This document shows positions 18,315 to 27,850 of a stretch of 64,000 nt of DNA, in pieces; within the stretch, counting starts at the first letter, position 1; every line of letters starts with the position of its first letter. Source of the DNA: an uncultured Prevotella sp. (GTDB lineage: Bacteria > Bacteroidota > Bacteroidia > Bacteroidales > Bacteroidaceae); the NCBI GenBank assembly GCA_946614435.1, contig CAMOGW010000013.1:1-64000 (forward strand), given 5' to 3'. Made by a program: the position numbers and the translations under genes. Below the pieces are notes generated by a model. The model had not been told where the DNA came from and did no database searches. It worked only from the letters and a program-made list of their open reading frames with translations.

Positions 18315-19757
18315 TTACAGAATTGTCTTCACAGCTTCAAGCATACCTTTCTGCTGGATGAGGTCAAGATACTGCTTGACAAGTGCGTTGAGTCCGCTGA
18401 TCTTGTTGAGGTCTTCCTGCCAGATGAATTCAGCAGCCAACACACCATCGGCCACCTTCTGTGTGTCGCCTGTTGCCCAAAGCTGTTGCAGGAGCTCGAT
18501 GATCTTCGGATCGTCGTTTGGAACGATCTCAGTACCGTCTTCACGTTTTCCACCTTTATAATATGTGATGATGGCGGCCAGTCCGAATACGAGTCCCTTA
18601 GGCAGTTCGCCTTTGCGCTCCAAATAGGTCTTCACGCCAGGCAGGTCGCGAGCCTGGAACTTGGGGAACGAGTTGAGCATGATGCTTGTGACCTGATGAT
18701 CGACAAATGGGTTGTCGAAGCGCTCCAGAACATCACTTGCAAACTTCTCCAGCTCTTCCATGGGGAGGTCGAGTGTCTGCATGAGCTCATCGAACTGCAC
18801 TTTGTGGATGTATTTGCCGATGACCTCATGATTGCAGGCATCGCGCACGATATTGACGCCGCTCAGGAAAGCAACAGGTGAGAGCACTGTGTGCGGACCG
18901 TTCAGCAATGTCACCTTGCGCTTGTGGTATGGCTCCTCAGAGGGAACAAAGAGCACGTGGAGACCAGCCTTGTCGGCAGGGAACTCCTGAGCAACTTCCT
19001 TCGGAGCTTCAATTACCCAGAGGTGGAAGTTCTCGGCCTGAACAACGAGGTTGTCGCGGTAGCCTATCTTCTCCTGAATCTGTGCAATCTCCTTGCGGGG
19101 GAATCCGGGAACGATACGGTCCACGAGTGTTGCATAAACGCCGCAACTGTTCTCGAACCACTGGCGGAATCCTTCGGGCAACTGCCACAGGTCAATGTAC
19201 TTGCGGATGCAATCCTTCAGCACATGGCCATTCAGGAATATCAGCTCACAAGGGAAGATAATCAGACCTTTGGTTGGATCACCATTGAATGCCTGATAGC
19301 GGCGGTAGAGCAGTTGCACTAATTTGCCGGGATAAGAGGCTGCGGGCTTGTCTTCCAGTTTGCAAGTGGGATCGAAGGCGATACCAGCTTCGGTCGTGTT
19401 GGAGATCACGAAACGAATCTCAGGCTGCTCGGCAAGTGCGAGATAAGCATCGTTCTGCGCATAAGGATTCACGCAACGGCTGATCACGTCAATGCGCTCG
19501 AGCGTGTTGACGGGCTTTCCGTTCTCGCGGCCTTGCAGATTGACGTGATAGAGGCAGTCTTGACCGTTTAACCAGTCAATCATGCCACCGTTCAGCGGTT
19601 GAACCACTACAACAGAACCATTGAAGTTCGTCTTCTGGTCCATGTTCCAGATAATCCAATCTACAAAAGCGCGGAGGAAGTTGCCCTCTCCAAACTGAAT
19701 CACTTTCTCAGGCATTACGCTCTTAGGAGCGAAGTGTTTGTTTAATGGTTTTAACAT
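18315..19757 (-). CDS. uxaB: Tagaturonate reductase (altronate oxidoreductase)
   Basis: A 480-residue member of the mannitol dehydrogenase superfamily. The N-terminal NAD-binding half starts at VIQFGEGNFLRAFVDWII; the C-terminal helical half has the KvtLLNGpHT signature (RKVTLLNGPHTVLSPVAF) with the catalytic Lys upstream. It reduces D-tagaturonate to D-altronate in galacturonate catabolism. The next enzyme, UxaA, is encoded 41 kb away in this window. It is monocistronic, with its own promoter and terminator. Confidence 0.93.
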   Translation of the reverse strand: MLKPLNKHFAPKSVMPEKVIQFGEGNFLRAFVDWIIWNMDQKTNFNGSVVVVQPLNGGMIDWLNGQDCLYHVNLQGRENGKPVNTLERIDVISRCVNPYAQNDAYLALAEQPEIRFVISNTTEAGIAFDPTCKLEDKPAASYPGKLVQLLYRRYQAFNGDPTKGLIIFPCELIFLNGHVLKDCIRKYIDLWQLPEGFRQWFENSCGVYATLVDRIVPGFPRKEIAQIQEKIGYRDNLVVQAENFHLWVIEAPKEVAQEFPADKAGLHVLFVPSEEPYHKRKVTLLNGPHTVLSPVAFLSGVNIVRDACNHEVIGKYIHKVQFDELMQTLDLPMEELEKFASDVLERFDNPFVDHQVTSIMLNSFPKFQARDLPGVKTYLERKGELPKGLVFGLAAIITYYKGGKREDGTEIVPNDDPKIIELLQQLWATGDTQKVADGVLAAEFIWQEDLNKISGLNALVKQYLDLIQQKGMLEAVKTIL

Positions 19758-19806
19758 GACAGTTAGCTTGTTTTGGTTATTATTGTATGTTCATAATATC
19801 TAAATG

Positions 19807-19837
19807 CAAAAGTAAAGAATTGTTCTGAAAACTCAAA
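19807..19837 (-). promoter_or_regulatory. uxaB promoter
   Basis: Minus strand: TTTG at 19834-19837 and TACTTTTG at 19807-19814, spaced 19 bp, about 50 bp before the uxaB ATG. Confidence 0.65.
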
Positions 19838-19876
19838 AATAATTCTCAGTAGTTTCACCTTTTTTCACGTAATGGT

Positions 19877-21313
19877 TTACGATTCGGCCTCTTTGTCCGT
19901 ATTCTTGCCATGATGGCGGCCACCACGATGCCGAGGCTTGCGACTCTTCTTGGGATGATCGTCCGATGCGTTTAACGAGCTGTCCGATGCGTTTAACGAG
20001 CCGTCCGATGCGTTTAACGAGCCGTCCGATGCGTTTAACGAGCCGTCCGATGCGTTTAGCTTTTGGTTAGATGTATTCGACTTCTTATTGCGTCCTCGTG
20101 AACGATGAGACTGTGCTGGCCTGCGTCGTCTGCCATGTTCTTTCTTGCGTCCACTTCTGCCTATGTATTCAGGTCCTTCACCTATATCTTCGGGAAGCGG
20201 ATTCTTCTCGACATCTTTCTGCAGGAAGTGCTCAATAGCCATGAAGCGGCTGACGTCTTTCTCGTTGATGAATGTGATGGCACTTCCATCGCGGTCGGCA
20301 CGGGCTGTTCTGCCTATACGGTGAACATAATCTTCAGCATCGTGAGGCACGTCATAGTTGATGACCATTCGAATATCATCGATGTCTATACCGCGTGAGA
20401 CAATGTCTGTAGCCACGAGCACATCAATATGTCCGGCCTTGAACTTATACATCACCTCGTCACGCTCTGCTTGCGTAAGGTCTGAATGCATAGGGGCACA
20501 GTTGATGTTCATTCTTTTCAGTTCACGCGCTATCTCTTTCACTCGGTCTTTCTTTCCACAGAAAATGATGACGCGCTGCAAATCGCCGCCTTTGAACAGA
20601 TGCTGAATGATCTTCAGCTTTTGTGGGTCATAGCACACGTAGGCCGATTGCTTGATTTTTTCAGCAGGACGGCTAACAGCGATTTTGACTTCCACTGGGT
20701 CATGCAGGAGTGATACGGCAAGTTCCCGGATCTTGGTTGGCATGGTGGCTGAGAACATAATCTTTTGGCAAGTAGGTGGCAGCAATTTATTGATTTGCAT
20801 GATGTCCTCAGAAAATCCCATGTCGAGCATACGGTCTGCTTCGTCAAGAACAAAGAAGGAAGTACGCGAAAGGTCGAGGTTGCCTACTTTCATGTGGCTA
20901 AGCAAACGTCCGGGGGTTGCAATCACTACAGGAGCACCACCACGCAGACTTTTCAGCTCCTGGTCGAAGCGGCTTCCGTCATTGCCGCCATAGACGGCTA
21001 TTGACGAAATGTTTTCCAGGTAGTAGCTGAATCCTTCCATTGCCTGGTCTATTTGTTGAGCCAGTTCGCGAGTGGGCGACATGACGACACAGTTGATTGC
21101 ATCTTCGGGAAATCCGCCATCGTCTAACATCGATAGGATGGGGAGAAGGTATGCAGCAGTCTTGCCGGTTCCTGTCTGAGCAACACCCAGCACGTCGTGT
21201 CCGTCGAGAATTTCGGGAATACACTTTTCTTGTATGGGTGTCATATCCTCGAAGTGCATGTCGTAGAGTGCATCCAGGATGTTGTCGTTGAGATATGTTT
21301 CTTCGAAAGTCAT
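19877..21313 (-). CDS. DEAD-box RNA helicase with a 7-residue repeat tail
   Basis: A 478-residue helicase. Motifs in order: Q motif (MTPIQEKCIPEIL), I (AQTGTGKT), Ia (SPTRELAQQI), II (VLDEADRML), III (FSATM), V (VATDIVSRGIDI) and VI (HRIGRTARAD). The core ends near residue 380. The basic tail holds five tandem copies of SLNASDG-like heptads, then KKSRKPRHRGGRHHGKN, probably an RNA-binding extension. RhlE/CshA-like members act in ribosome biogenesis or RNA decay. It lies 13 bp after the LptF/G-type gene. Confidence 0.92.
   Translation of the reverse strand: MTFEETYLNDNILDALYDMHFEDMTPIQEKCIPEILDGHDVLGVAQTGTGKTAAYLLPILSMLDDGGFPEDAINCVVMSPTRELAQQIDQAMEGFSYYLENISSIAVYGGNDGSRFDQELKSLRGGAPVVIATPGRLLSHMKVGNLDLSRTSFFVLDEADRMLDMGFSEDIMQINKLLPPTCQKIMFSATMPTKIRELAVSLLHDPVEVKIAVSRPAEKIKQSAYVCYDPQKLKIIQHLFKGGDLQRVIIFCGKKDRVKEIARELKRMNINCAPMHSDLTQAERDEVMYKFKAGHIDVLVATDIVSRGIDIDDIRMVINYDVPHDAEDYVHRIGRTARADRDGSAITFINEKDVSRFMAIEHFLQKDVEKNPLPEDIGEGPEYIGRSGRKKEHGRRRRPAQSHRSRGRNKKSNTSNQKLNASDGSLNASDGSLNASDGSLNASDSSLNASDDHPKKSRKPRHRGGRHHGKNTDKEAES
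19961..20064. repeat. 21-bp tandem repeat inside the helicase gene
   Basis: Four units of gtccgatgcgtttaacgagcc (19961-20044, the first differing in its last base) and a fifth partial unit (from 20045) encode 7-residue repeats of the type SLNASDG. The copies are almost identical, so the array is recent or prone to copy-number change; a change of one unit keeps the frame. Confidence 0.95.
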
Positions 21314-21326
21314 TTAGTTATGAGTA

Positions 21327-22445
21327 TTAATTAGGTGCTTGCCTATAACAGAAATAGGCTATGAAAACATAGAGAATATTGGGCATCCATGCAGCGAGTA
21401 TGGGGGGTGTGCCTGCATTGATTGCGAATGTGGAACTAATCGTCTGTAATAATATATAGGTAAAGGACAAGGCGAGTCCTATGCCTAAGTACAATCCCAT
21501 TCCGCCCTTGCGTTTACGTGATGAAAGCGAAGCGCCGATAATCGTCAGAATGAATGAGGCAAACGATGTGGCTATGCGTTTGTGGTATTCAACCTCATAT
21601 TGCACCACATTTAGCGAACCGCGATCCTTCTGTTTCGTTATGTATCGCTTCAACTCTGGCGAGGTGAAGGTCTCCTGTTGCCCTTTATTGAAGACCAGGT
21701 CCATTGGCTCCATCATGATGAGGGTGTCGATCTCTGAGCCAGTCTCAATTTTCTCGCGAAGACCTTTTAATGTTCGGATTTTGTAGTTGATAGCTTTCCA
21801 GTGATAACGCTCGTCGGCAATCGTGTCATACTGAATGATATTTGCCGTCATGTGGCTGACCAGCTGTTTCTTTTCAAATTTGTCGAGTGAAAAGCCGTAG
21901 CCTCGCTTCGAAATGTCATCATAGTTCTGAATATAGGCAACGACTCCGGGGGCAACTTGCAACTGTACGTTCTGTGCGCTGGTGTTCTTTCGGTCGTTTT
22001 TATAAAGTGCCTCAAAGTTCTGGCGAATAATATTGCCGTTAGGGATGATGTAAGCTCCGAGAAAGTAATTGGCTACAGCAATGATGGCTGCTGAAACCAT
22101 GTAGGGGCGCATGAGTCGCTTGAAGCTCGCTCCGCTTGCCAGCATGGCAATAATCTCAGAATTGGTAGCCAGTTTTGAGGTGAAGAAAATAACGGCTATG
22201 AAGACAAACAGTGGTGAGAACAGGTTGGCGAAATAAGGAATGAAATTAGCGTAATAGTCGAATACGATAGCTTGCCAAGGTGCATGATTGGTGGCAAACT
22301 TTGACATGTGTTCGTTAAAGTCGAATACGATAGAGATGGAGATGATCAGAGCAATGGCATAGATGTATGTGCCAATAAACTTCTTGATGATGTATTTATC
22401 AAGCAGTTTTATTTTGCTCAGTGGATTCACTTTTCTCCAGTCCAT
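21327..22445 (-). CDS. LptF/LptG family lipopolysaccharide export permease
   Basis: A 372-residue YjgP/YjgQ family protein. Three N-terminal membrane helices (from about residue 18), a periplasmic beta-jellyroll region (about 130-270) and three C-terminal helices (ATSFASFILTIIGASLSSRKRKGG onward) give the expected topology. It forms the inner-membrane part of the Lpt ABC exporter that moves LPS from the inner membrane. It follows tgt by 30 bp, as often seen in Bacteroidetes. Confidence 0.9.
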   Translation of the reverse strand: MDWRKVNPLSKIKLLDKYIIKKFIGTYIYAIALIISISIVFDFNEHMSKFATNHAPWQAIVFDYYANFIPYFANLFSPLFVFIAVIFFTSKLATNSEIIAMLASGASFKRLMRPYMVSAAIIAVANYFLGAYIIPNGNIIRQNFEALYKNDRKNTSAQNVQLQVAPGVVAYIQNYDDISKRGYGFSLDKFEKKQLVSHMTANIIQYDTIADERYHWKAINYKIRTLKGLREKIETGSEIDTLIMMEPMDLVFNKGQQETFTSPELKRYITKQKDRGSLNVVQYEVEYHKRIATSFASFILTIIGASLSSRKRKGGMGLYLGIGLALSFTYILLQTISSTFAINAGTPPILAAWMPNILYVFIAYFCYRQAPN

Positions 22446-22475
22446 ATTCGTCTCTGTATTATTCTCTCACCGCGT

Positions 22476-23603
22476 CTATAGCCGATGTCCTAATTGTTCG
22501 ACTACGCTACGTTTCCATATGGTGAAGTCGCCATTCTCAATATGGGTACGGGCATCTGTCACCAAGCGCAGGTAGAAAGCAAGGTTGTGGATAGAGGCTA
22601 TCTGCATGGCCAATAGCTCTTGTGCTTTGAACAGATGGTGCAGATAAGCTTTAGAGTGCAGGCGGTCAATGTCGCAACCATCGGGGTCTATGGGCGAGAA
22701 GTCCTGCTCCCACTTCTTGTTACGCATATTCATGGTGCCGTTATACGTGAAAAGCATCGCATTGCGCCCATTGCGCGTAGGCATCACACAGTCAAACATG
22801 TCAACGCCACGCTCAATGGCTTCGAGTATGTTTTGAGGCGTGCCCACTCCCATCAGATAGCGTGGCTTGTCTTTAGGAAGAATCTCGTTTACCACTTCAA
22901 TCATTTCATACATCACCTCTGTAGGCTCTCCTACGGCCAGTCCGCCAATGGCATTTCCTTCAGCCCCTTTGTCGGCTACATATTTCGCAGCCTCTCTGCG
23001 GAGCTCCTTGAAAGTGCATCCCTGAACGATGGGGAACAAAGCCTGCTGATGGCCATATAATGGCTCAGTCTCGTTGAAGCGTTTGATGCAGCGGTCGAGC
23101 CACCTCTGGGTGAGTCCTAATGATTTCTTGGCATATTGATAGTCACTCTGTCCTGGCGGACATTCGTCGAGTGCCATCATAATATCTGCGCCAATAATTC
23201 GTTCGGTGTCCATCACATTCTCGGGAGTGAAAATGTGTTTCGAACCATCAATATGGCTTCTGAACTCGCATCCTTCTTCGCGAAGCTTGCGAATACCCGT
23301 AAGTGAGAATACCTGAAAGCCGCCCGAATCGGTCAGGATGGGGCGATCCCAAGTGTTAAACTTGTGCAGACCGCCGGCTTTGCGGAGTGTGTCAAGACCA
23401 GGACGGAGATAGAGATGGTAGGTGTTGCCCAAAATGATTTGGGCCTTCACTTGTTCGCGAAGTTCAGAGAAATGCACCCCCTTCACGCTGCCACAGGTGC
23501 CTACGGGCATGAAGATCGGCGTCTTTATCTGTCCGTGATCTGTGGTGATAAGACCTGTGCGCGCATCGCTGGCGCTATCGGTATGTTGAAGCTCAAATGT
23601 CAC
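22476..23603 (-). CDS. tgt: Queuine/preQ1 tRNA-ribosyltransferase
   Basis: A 375-residue TIM-barrel enzyme exchanging G34 for preQ1 in tRNAs of Asp, Asn, His and Tyr. Visible family blocks: TDSGGFQVFSL, GGLAVGEPTEVMYEM, YLMGVGTPQNILEAI and DMFDCVMPTRNGRNAMLFT. The usual zinc cluster (CxCxxC...H) is not intact: the segment reads IDPDGCDIDRLHSKAYLHHL, with a single Cys. lon follows upstream by only 3 bp, so they are co-transcribed. Confidence 0.93.
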   Translation of the reverse strand: MTFELQHTDSASDARTGLITTDHGQIKTPIFMPVGTCGSVKGVHFSELREQVKAQIILGNTYHLYLRPGLDTLRKAGGLHKFNTWDRPILTDSGGFQVFSLTGIRKLREEGCEFRSHIDGSKHIFTPENVMDTERIIGADIMMALDECPPGQSDYQYAKKSLGLTQRWLDRCIKRFNETEPLYGHQQALFPIVQGCTFKELRREAAKYVADKGAEGNAIGGLAVGEPTEVMYEMIEVVNEILPKDKPRYLMGVGTPQNILEAIERGVDMFDCVMPTRNGRNAMLFTYNGTMNMRNKKWEQDFSPIDPDGCDIDRLHSKAYLHHLFKAQELLAMQIASIHNLAFYLRLVTDARTHIENGDFTIWKRSVVEQLGHRL

Positions 23604-23606
23604 GGT

Positions 23607-26063
23607 CTATTGCTCTTTAGATTCTTCTTTAATGTCAAATGTCAACGGGTGTTCTACTAATTCATCGGTGAGTGCGAATTTCCACACATCCTGCACGTTC
23701 TCAACGTAGTGGAAAGTCACTCCCTTGAGATATATCTCAGGTATCTCATTGATGTCCTTCTCGTTTTCGCGGCACATGATGATATCCGTGATACCGGCTC
23801 GCTTGGCAGCAAGAATCTTCTCTTTGATGCCTCCCACGGGCAGCACTTTTCCGCGAAGGGTGATCTCACCCGTCATTGCGGTGTTCTTGCGCACTTTCCG
23901 CTGAGTGAGGGCTGAGGCAATGCTGGTGGCAATCGTGATACCTGCTGAAGGGCCATCCTTAGGAGTGGCTCCTTCAGGCACGTGGATATGCATGTTCCAG
24001 TTGTCGAAGATTCTATAGTCTATACCTAACGTGTCGGCGTGCGCTTTCACGTATTCCAAGGCCAGAATGGCACTTTCTTTCATCACGTCGCCCAGATTGC
24101 CCGTCAGTGTGAGCTTCTGTCCTTTGCCCTTCGAGAGTGAGGTCTCAATGAAAAGGATTTCACCTCCCACGCTCGTCCAAGCCAGACCTGTCACCACACC
24201 TGCATAGTCGTTGCCCTGATAAATGTCCCGGTAGTAAGGCGGCTTGCCGAGCAGCCCCTCCAGTCGGTCGGGCGTGATTTTCACGTCCTGACTCTCTTCC
24301 TGATTCATTTGGCGGTTGAAAGCCAGTTTGCGCAGCGCTTTATTGATTTCTTTCTCTAATTGTCGCACACCACTTTCGCGCGTATATTGCTCAACGATTT
24401 TCTCGATGGCCGCCTTGTTGAACGAGGGCTTGGGCTTGATGGTGTTCAGTCCCGTATTCTCTAATTCTCGCGGAATGAGGTGACGCTTGGCTATCTCTAT
24501 CTTCTCCTCAGTGATGTAGCCGCTCACCTCGATAATCTCCATGCGGTCGAGTAGGGGGCGGGGAATCGTCCCGAGGTTGTTGGCTGTAGCAATGAAGAGC
24601 ACCTTCGAGAGATCATAATCTGTGTCAAGATAGTTGTCGTGGAAAGCCGTGTTCTGCTCCGGGTCAAGCACTTCCAGCAATGCTGATGCAGGATCACCGT
24701 TGACGGTGTTCTGAGTGACCTTGTCGATTTCGTCAAGAATGAAAACGGGGTTGCTGGAACCTGCCTTCTGAAGACTCTTGATGATTCGGCCAGGCATAGC
24801 GCCGATATAGGTACGGCGATGACCTCGGATCTCGGCTTCGTCGTGCAGTCCTCCCAAGGAAATTCGTACATACTTGCGCTTCATTGCCTCGGCGATTGAT
24901 TTTCCGAGTGAGGTCTTGCCCACTCCTGGAGGACCGTATAGACAGAGAATCGGGCTCTTCAGGTCGCCACGTAGTGAGAGCACGGCAATGTATTCCAAGA
25001 TGCGCTCTTTCACCTTCTCCATGCCGTAGTGGTCGTGATCCAGGATTTTCTGAGCACGCTGCAAGTTCAGGTCATCCTTCGTGTATTCACCCCAAGGGAG
25101 CGAGATGAAAGTCTGAAGATAGTTCAGTTGCACGTTGAAGTCGGGCGACTGAGGCGACAGGTTGTCGAGCTTGTCCAGTTCTTTATAGAACAGCTTCTCC
25201 GTCTCTTCGTTCCACTTTTTCGTTAATGCCTTATCCAGCAGTTCCTTCTTCTCTGGAGTGGTCTCATTGCCAATCTCAGCCTGAATATTCTTGATTTGCT
25301 GCTGGAGGAAATAATTCTTTTGCTGCTCATCAATATCCTCACGGGTCTTGTTTCGTATGTTAGCCTTCAGGTTCTGCAGGTTGATCTCCCTGTTGAGGGC
25401 TTTCATCGTACCAAACAGGCGCTCTTTCATAGACTCAACGCTAAGGAGCTTTATTTTTTCCTTAATGCTGAATGGCATGTTGGTGCACACGAAGTTGAGC
25501 ATCATGATGTTGTTGTGGATATTGTGGATGGCGAATGTGGCTTCATCGGGAATGTCGTCTGAAACCGTCACATATTCATCGGCCATCTTCCGCAAGTCTT
25601 CAATGGCAGTCTCCCATTCGCGGTCTCGCTTTTCCGGCAGAATCTCCGGTGCGGCTTCAATTCTTCCTTTCAGATAGGGTGAAGTTCCGGTGATGCCGAG
25701 CAGGTGCATGCGTCCGAATCCCTGCACGATGGCTGTCACATTGCCGTTGGGGAGAGTCAGTTGCTTTACAACTTTGGCCAATACGCCATATTCGTGGAGG
25801 TCTTCGTCCGATGGCAGTTCCACCTCAGGATCGCGTTGGCATACGATGCCGATCAGCAGATTCTTCTTCTCTGCTTGCTTCACCAGTGTTAAGCTCGAGT
25901 CGCGGCCAATAAGGATTGGAGATACCACACCGGGAAAGAGAACTAAGTTCCTGACGGGGAGAATCGGTATTTCTTTAGGTGCTTCAACCTCTAACAAATC
26001 ATTGAAATCACCTTCAATATCGGCTATCATGGAGAAAGCCTTATTACTTTGGTTATCACTCAT
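23607..26063 (-). CDS. lon: ATP-dependent protease Lon
   Basis: An 818-residue protein from the ATG at 26063 ([10 protein letters not shown]); the ORF-track start 10 codons earlier runs into the promoter. Domains: LON substrate-binding N-domain (about 35-230, [19 protein letters not shown]), AAA+ module with Walker [10 protein letters not shown] and Walker [10 protein letters not shown], and the C-terminal protease with Ser in KDGPSAGIT and Lys in [13 protein letters not shown]. It degrades misfolded and regulatory proteins in the cytoplasm. First gene of lon-tgt-lptF/G-helicase. Confidence 0.97.
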   Translation of the reverse strand: MSDNQSNKAFSMIADIEGDFNDLLEVEAPKEIPILPVRNLVLFPGVVSPILIGRDSSLTLVKQAEKKNLLIGIVCQRDPEVELPSDEDLHEYGVLAKVVKQLTLPNGNVTAIVQGFGRMHLLGITGTSPYLKGRIEAAPEILPEKRDREWETAIEDLRKMADEYVTVSDDIPDEATFAIHNIHNNIMMLNFVCTNMPFSIKEKIKLLSVESMKERLFGTMKALNREINLQNLKANIRNKTREDIDEQQKNYFLQQQIKNIQAEIGNETTPEKKELLDKALTKKWNEETEKLFYKELDKLDNLSPQSPDFNVQLNYLQTFISLPWGEYTKDDLNLQRAQKILDHDHYGMEKVKERILEYIAVLSLRGDLKSPILCLYGPPGVGKTSLGKSIAEAMKRKYVRISLGGLHDEAEIRGHRRTYIGAMPGRIIKSLQKAGSSNPVFILDEIDKVTQNTVNGDPASALLEVLDPEQNTAFHDNYLDTDYDLSKVLFIATANNLGTIPRPLLDRMEIIEVSGYITEEKIEIAKRHLIPRELENTGLNTIKPKPSFNKAAIEKIVEQYTRESGVRQLEKEINKALRKLAFNRQMNQEESQDVKITPDRLEGLLGKPPYYRDIYQGNDYAGVVTGLAWTSVGGEILFIETSLSKGKGQKLTLTGNLGDVMKESAILALEYVKAHADTLGIDYRIFDNWNMHIHVPEGATPKDGPSAGITIATSIASALTQRKVRKNTAMTGEITLRGKVLPVGGIKEKILAAKRAGITDIIMCRENEKDINEIPEIYLKGVTFHYVENVQDVWKFALTDELVEHPLTFDIKEESKEQ

Positions 26064-26090
26064 TTCAAATCTAAACTGCATAATTGGATG

Positions 26091-26149
26091 CAAAGTTAGT
26101 AAATAATTAGGAATTAGAAATTAGAAATTAGGAATTATTAGTATCTTTG
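26091..26149. promoter_or_regulatory. Divergent promoters of lon and the methyltransferase gene
   Basis: TAACTTTG on the minus strand (26091-26098) precedes lon, and TATCTTTG on the plus strand (26142-26149) precedes the methyltransferase gene. Between them lies an AT-rich run of short imperfect repeats (aattaggaattagaaattag...). Confidence 0.6.
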
Positions 26150-26160
26150 CATCGTTTTTT

Positions 26161-26847
26161 ATGGCGAATGACTATTTCAAATTTAAGCGTTTCACCATCC
26201 GTCAGTCTCGTTGTGGAATGAAAGTGGGAACGGATGGTACCTTGCTTGGGGCGTGGGCTCATGGGGGCAGCACCATTCTGGATGTCGGTACTGGTACTGG
26301 CCTGATAGCCCTGATGATGGCACAACGATTCCCGTCGGCTTCCGTAACGGGCATTGATATCGATGAGGCTGCTTGCATGCAGGCAAGGGAAAATGTGGAG
26401 GATTCGCCTTTCTCTGTAAGCATTCTTCATCGAAATGTCTTGGATATGAAAGGCATTTTCGATGCCGTCGTGTCGAATCCTCCTTATTTCAGTCATTCGC
26501 TGGAGAGCCCTGATGCTCAGCGCACAATGGCGCGACATACTTCCTCGTTATCTTATGGTCAACTCATGGACAATGCTTGGCGACTTCTTGCCGAGCATGG
26601 CGAACTGTCTATTGTCATACCCACAGAGTGTAAAAGTGAGATAGAGCGTGAAGCTGCTCTTACTGGATTCTTTAAAGTGCGCGAGTGTGCGGTGAAGACC
26701 ACACCGTCGAAAATGCCGCGCCGCTATCTGATGGCCTTTCGGAAGCATCCTGATGTGCCGCTCGAAATGGAAGAAGGGATTATTGAAGTCTGTCCCAAAC
26801 AGCGCTCGGAGTGGTACCAGCGTCTTACCAATGATTTTTATCTTTAA
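26161..26847 (+). CDS. trmN6: tRNA1(Val) adenine-37 N6-methyltransferase family protein
   Basis: A 228-residue Rossmann-fold methyltransferase. The start FKFKRFTIRQSRCGMKVGTDGTLLGAW, the SAM-binding loop ILDVGTGTGLIAL and the N6-adenine motif NPPYF followed by ARHTSSLSY match the YfiC/TrmN6 family, which modifies A37 of tRNA1(Val). The start follows the -7 box by only 11 bp, so the transcript has almost no leader. Confidence 0.87.
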   Translation: MANDYFKFKRFTIRQSRCGMKVGTDGTLLGAWAHGGSTILDVGTGTGLIALMMAQRFPSASVTGIDIDEAACMQARENVEDSPFSVSILHRNVLDMKGIFDAVVSNPPYFSHSLESPDAQRTMARHTSSLSYGQLMDNAWRLLAEHGELSIVIPTECKSEIEREAALTGFFKVRECAVKTTPSKMPRRYLMAFRKHPDVPLEMEEGIIEVCPKQRSEWYQRLTNDFYL

Positions 26848-26859
26848 TTAGGCGAAAAT

Positions 26860-27645
26860 ATGAAAGTAGCTTTGTTACAAATGGATATTGCCTGGGACAA
26901 TCCAGAAGAGAATGTTCAGCGAGCCGAGGCATTACGTGCTTTACAACCAGGAGCCGATCTCTATGTGTTGCCGGAAATGTGGGCAACGGGATTTGCTACC
27001 TCTCCTGAAGGGCTGGCAGAACAGGAAAGTCAGTCAGTAGCACTTGAGTGGATGAGGCAGACGGCAAGAAGCTATTCATGTGCAGTATGCGGAAGCCTTG
27101 CCGTTGAGGTTGAAGATGAGCATGGCGCCTCTTATCGGAACAGACAGTATTTCGTAACACCTGACGGCATCAGTTTTTATGACAAACACCATTTGTTCGC
27201 GCACGGACATGAAGACGAGCATTATACCTCTGGTCAGACACATACCATTGTCAACTGGCAGGGATTCCGCTTCCTTTTGCTGACTTGCTATGACTTGCGT
27301 TTCCCTGTTTGGGCCCGCTATGGTTGGGCAGGAGAATATGATGCCATTATCTATGTGGCCAACTGGCCCCAATCGCGCATGGATGCCTGGAATGTGTTAA
27401 CCCATGCTCGCGCTATTGAGAATCAAAGCTATGTGATAGCCGTAAATAGAGTGGGGTGCGACGCTTCTTGTTCATACACAGGTGGCTCAATGATGATTGA
27501 TCCGATAGGGCGAACAATAGCAGCATGCAAAAACGAAGCTGAGCATTCGCTTTTAGCGATACTCAGCCTCAGTGATTTACAGAAAGCCCGTGCCCGTTTC
27601 AAAGTTCTTCAAGATGAAGATAAGCCGCACTTCCCGTTTGTTTAA
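26860..27645 (+). CDS. Carbon-nitrogen hydrolase, YafV/omega-amidase type
   Basis: A 261-residue nitrilase-superfamily enzyme. The catalytic triad is visible as Glu in LPEMWATGF, Lys in FYDKHHLFAHG and Cys in LLTCYDLRFP. The GHEDEHYTSG loop and DLRFPVWAR segment resemble YafV/Nit2 omega-amidases, which clear alpha-ketoglutaramate and alpha-ketosuccinamate. It follows the methyltransferase gene by 12 bp, likely in one operon. Confidence 0.88.
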   Translation: MKVALLQMDIAWDNPEENVQRAEALRALQPGADLYVLPEMWATGFATSPEGLAEQESQSVALEWMRQTARSYSCAVCGSLAVEVEDEHGASYRNRQYFVTPDGISFYDKHHLFAHGHEDEHYTSGQTHTIVNWQGFRFLLLTCYDLRFPVWARYGWAGEYDAIIYVANWPQSRMDAWNVLTHARAIENQSYVIAVNRVGCDASCSYTGGSMMIDPIGRTIAACKNEAEHSLLAILSLSDLQKARARFKVLQDEDKPHFPFV

Positions 27646-27661
27646 CAACCACCAGTCCCTG

Positions 27662-27847
27662 TTATCCTATGGTGTATGCAGCAATGACAGCGATTGCCAT
27701 AATAATTGCTATACATACAAGGACTCTCAAGCCCCATTTCGCAAATAGTTTTTTACGGGCGATAGCCCTCAGACTGTCTCTCTTGAATTCGCTTGCACTG
27801 TCCATCTTGTGATGGTGGTGGTGGTGATGATGATGTGTTTCTGACAT
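27662..27847 (-). CDS. Small membrane protein with natural nine-histidine N-terminus
   Basis: 61 residues: MSET, nine consecutive His, a charged stretch (KMDSASEFKRDSLRAIARKKLFAKWGLR), then one C-terminal membrane helix (VLVCIAIIMAIAVIAAYTIG). Both His codons are mixed (cat cat cat cac cac cac cac cat cac), unlike a cloned tag. It lies 3 bp after the GH106 gene on the same strand. Predicted topology puts the His cluster in the cytoplasm. Metal binding is possible but unproven; no family is claimed. Confidence 0.7.
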   Translation of the reverse strand: MSETHHHHHHHHHKMDSASEFKRDSLRAIARKKLFAKWGLRVLVCIAIIMAIAVIAAYTIG

Positions 27848-27850
27848 ATT

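Noticed and set aside
19961-20064. CRISPR-like repeats
   Set aside because: Lie in frame inside a helicase gene with no spacers.
27780-27847. His-run as cloning-vector contamination
   Set aside because: Mixed His codons, a natural membrane protein downstream and native flanking genes argue against a vector tag.
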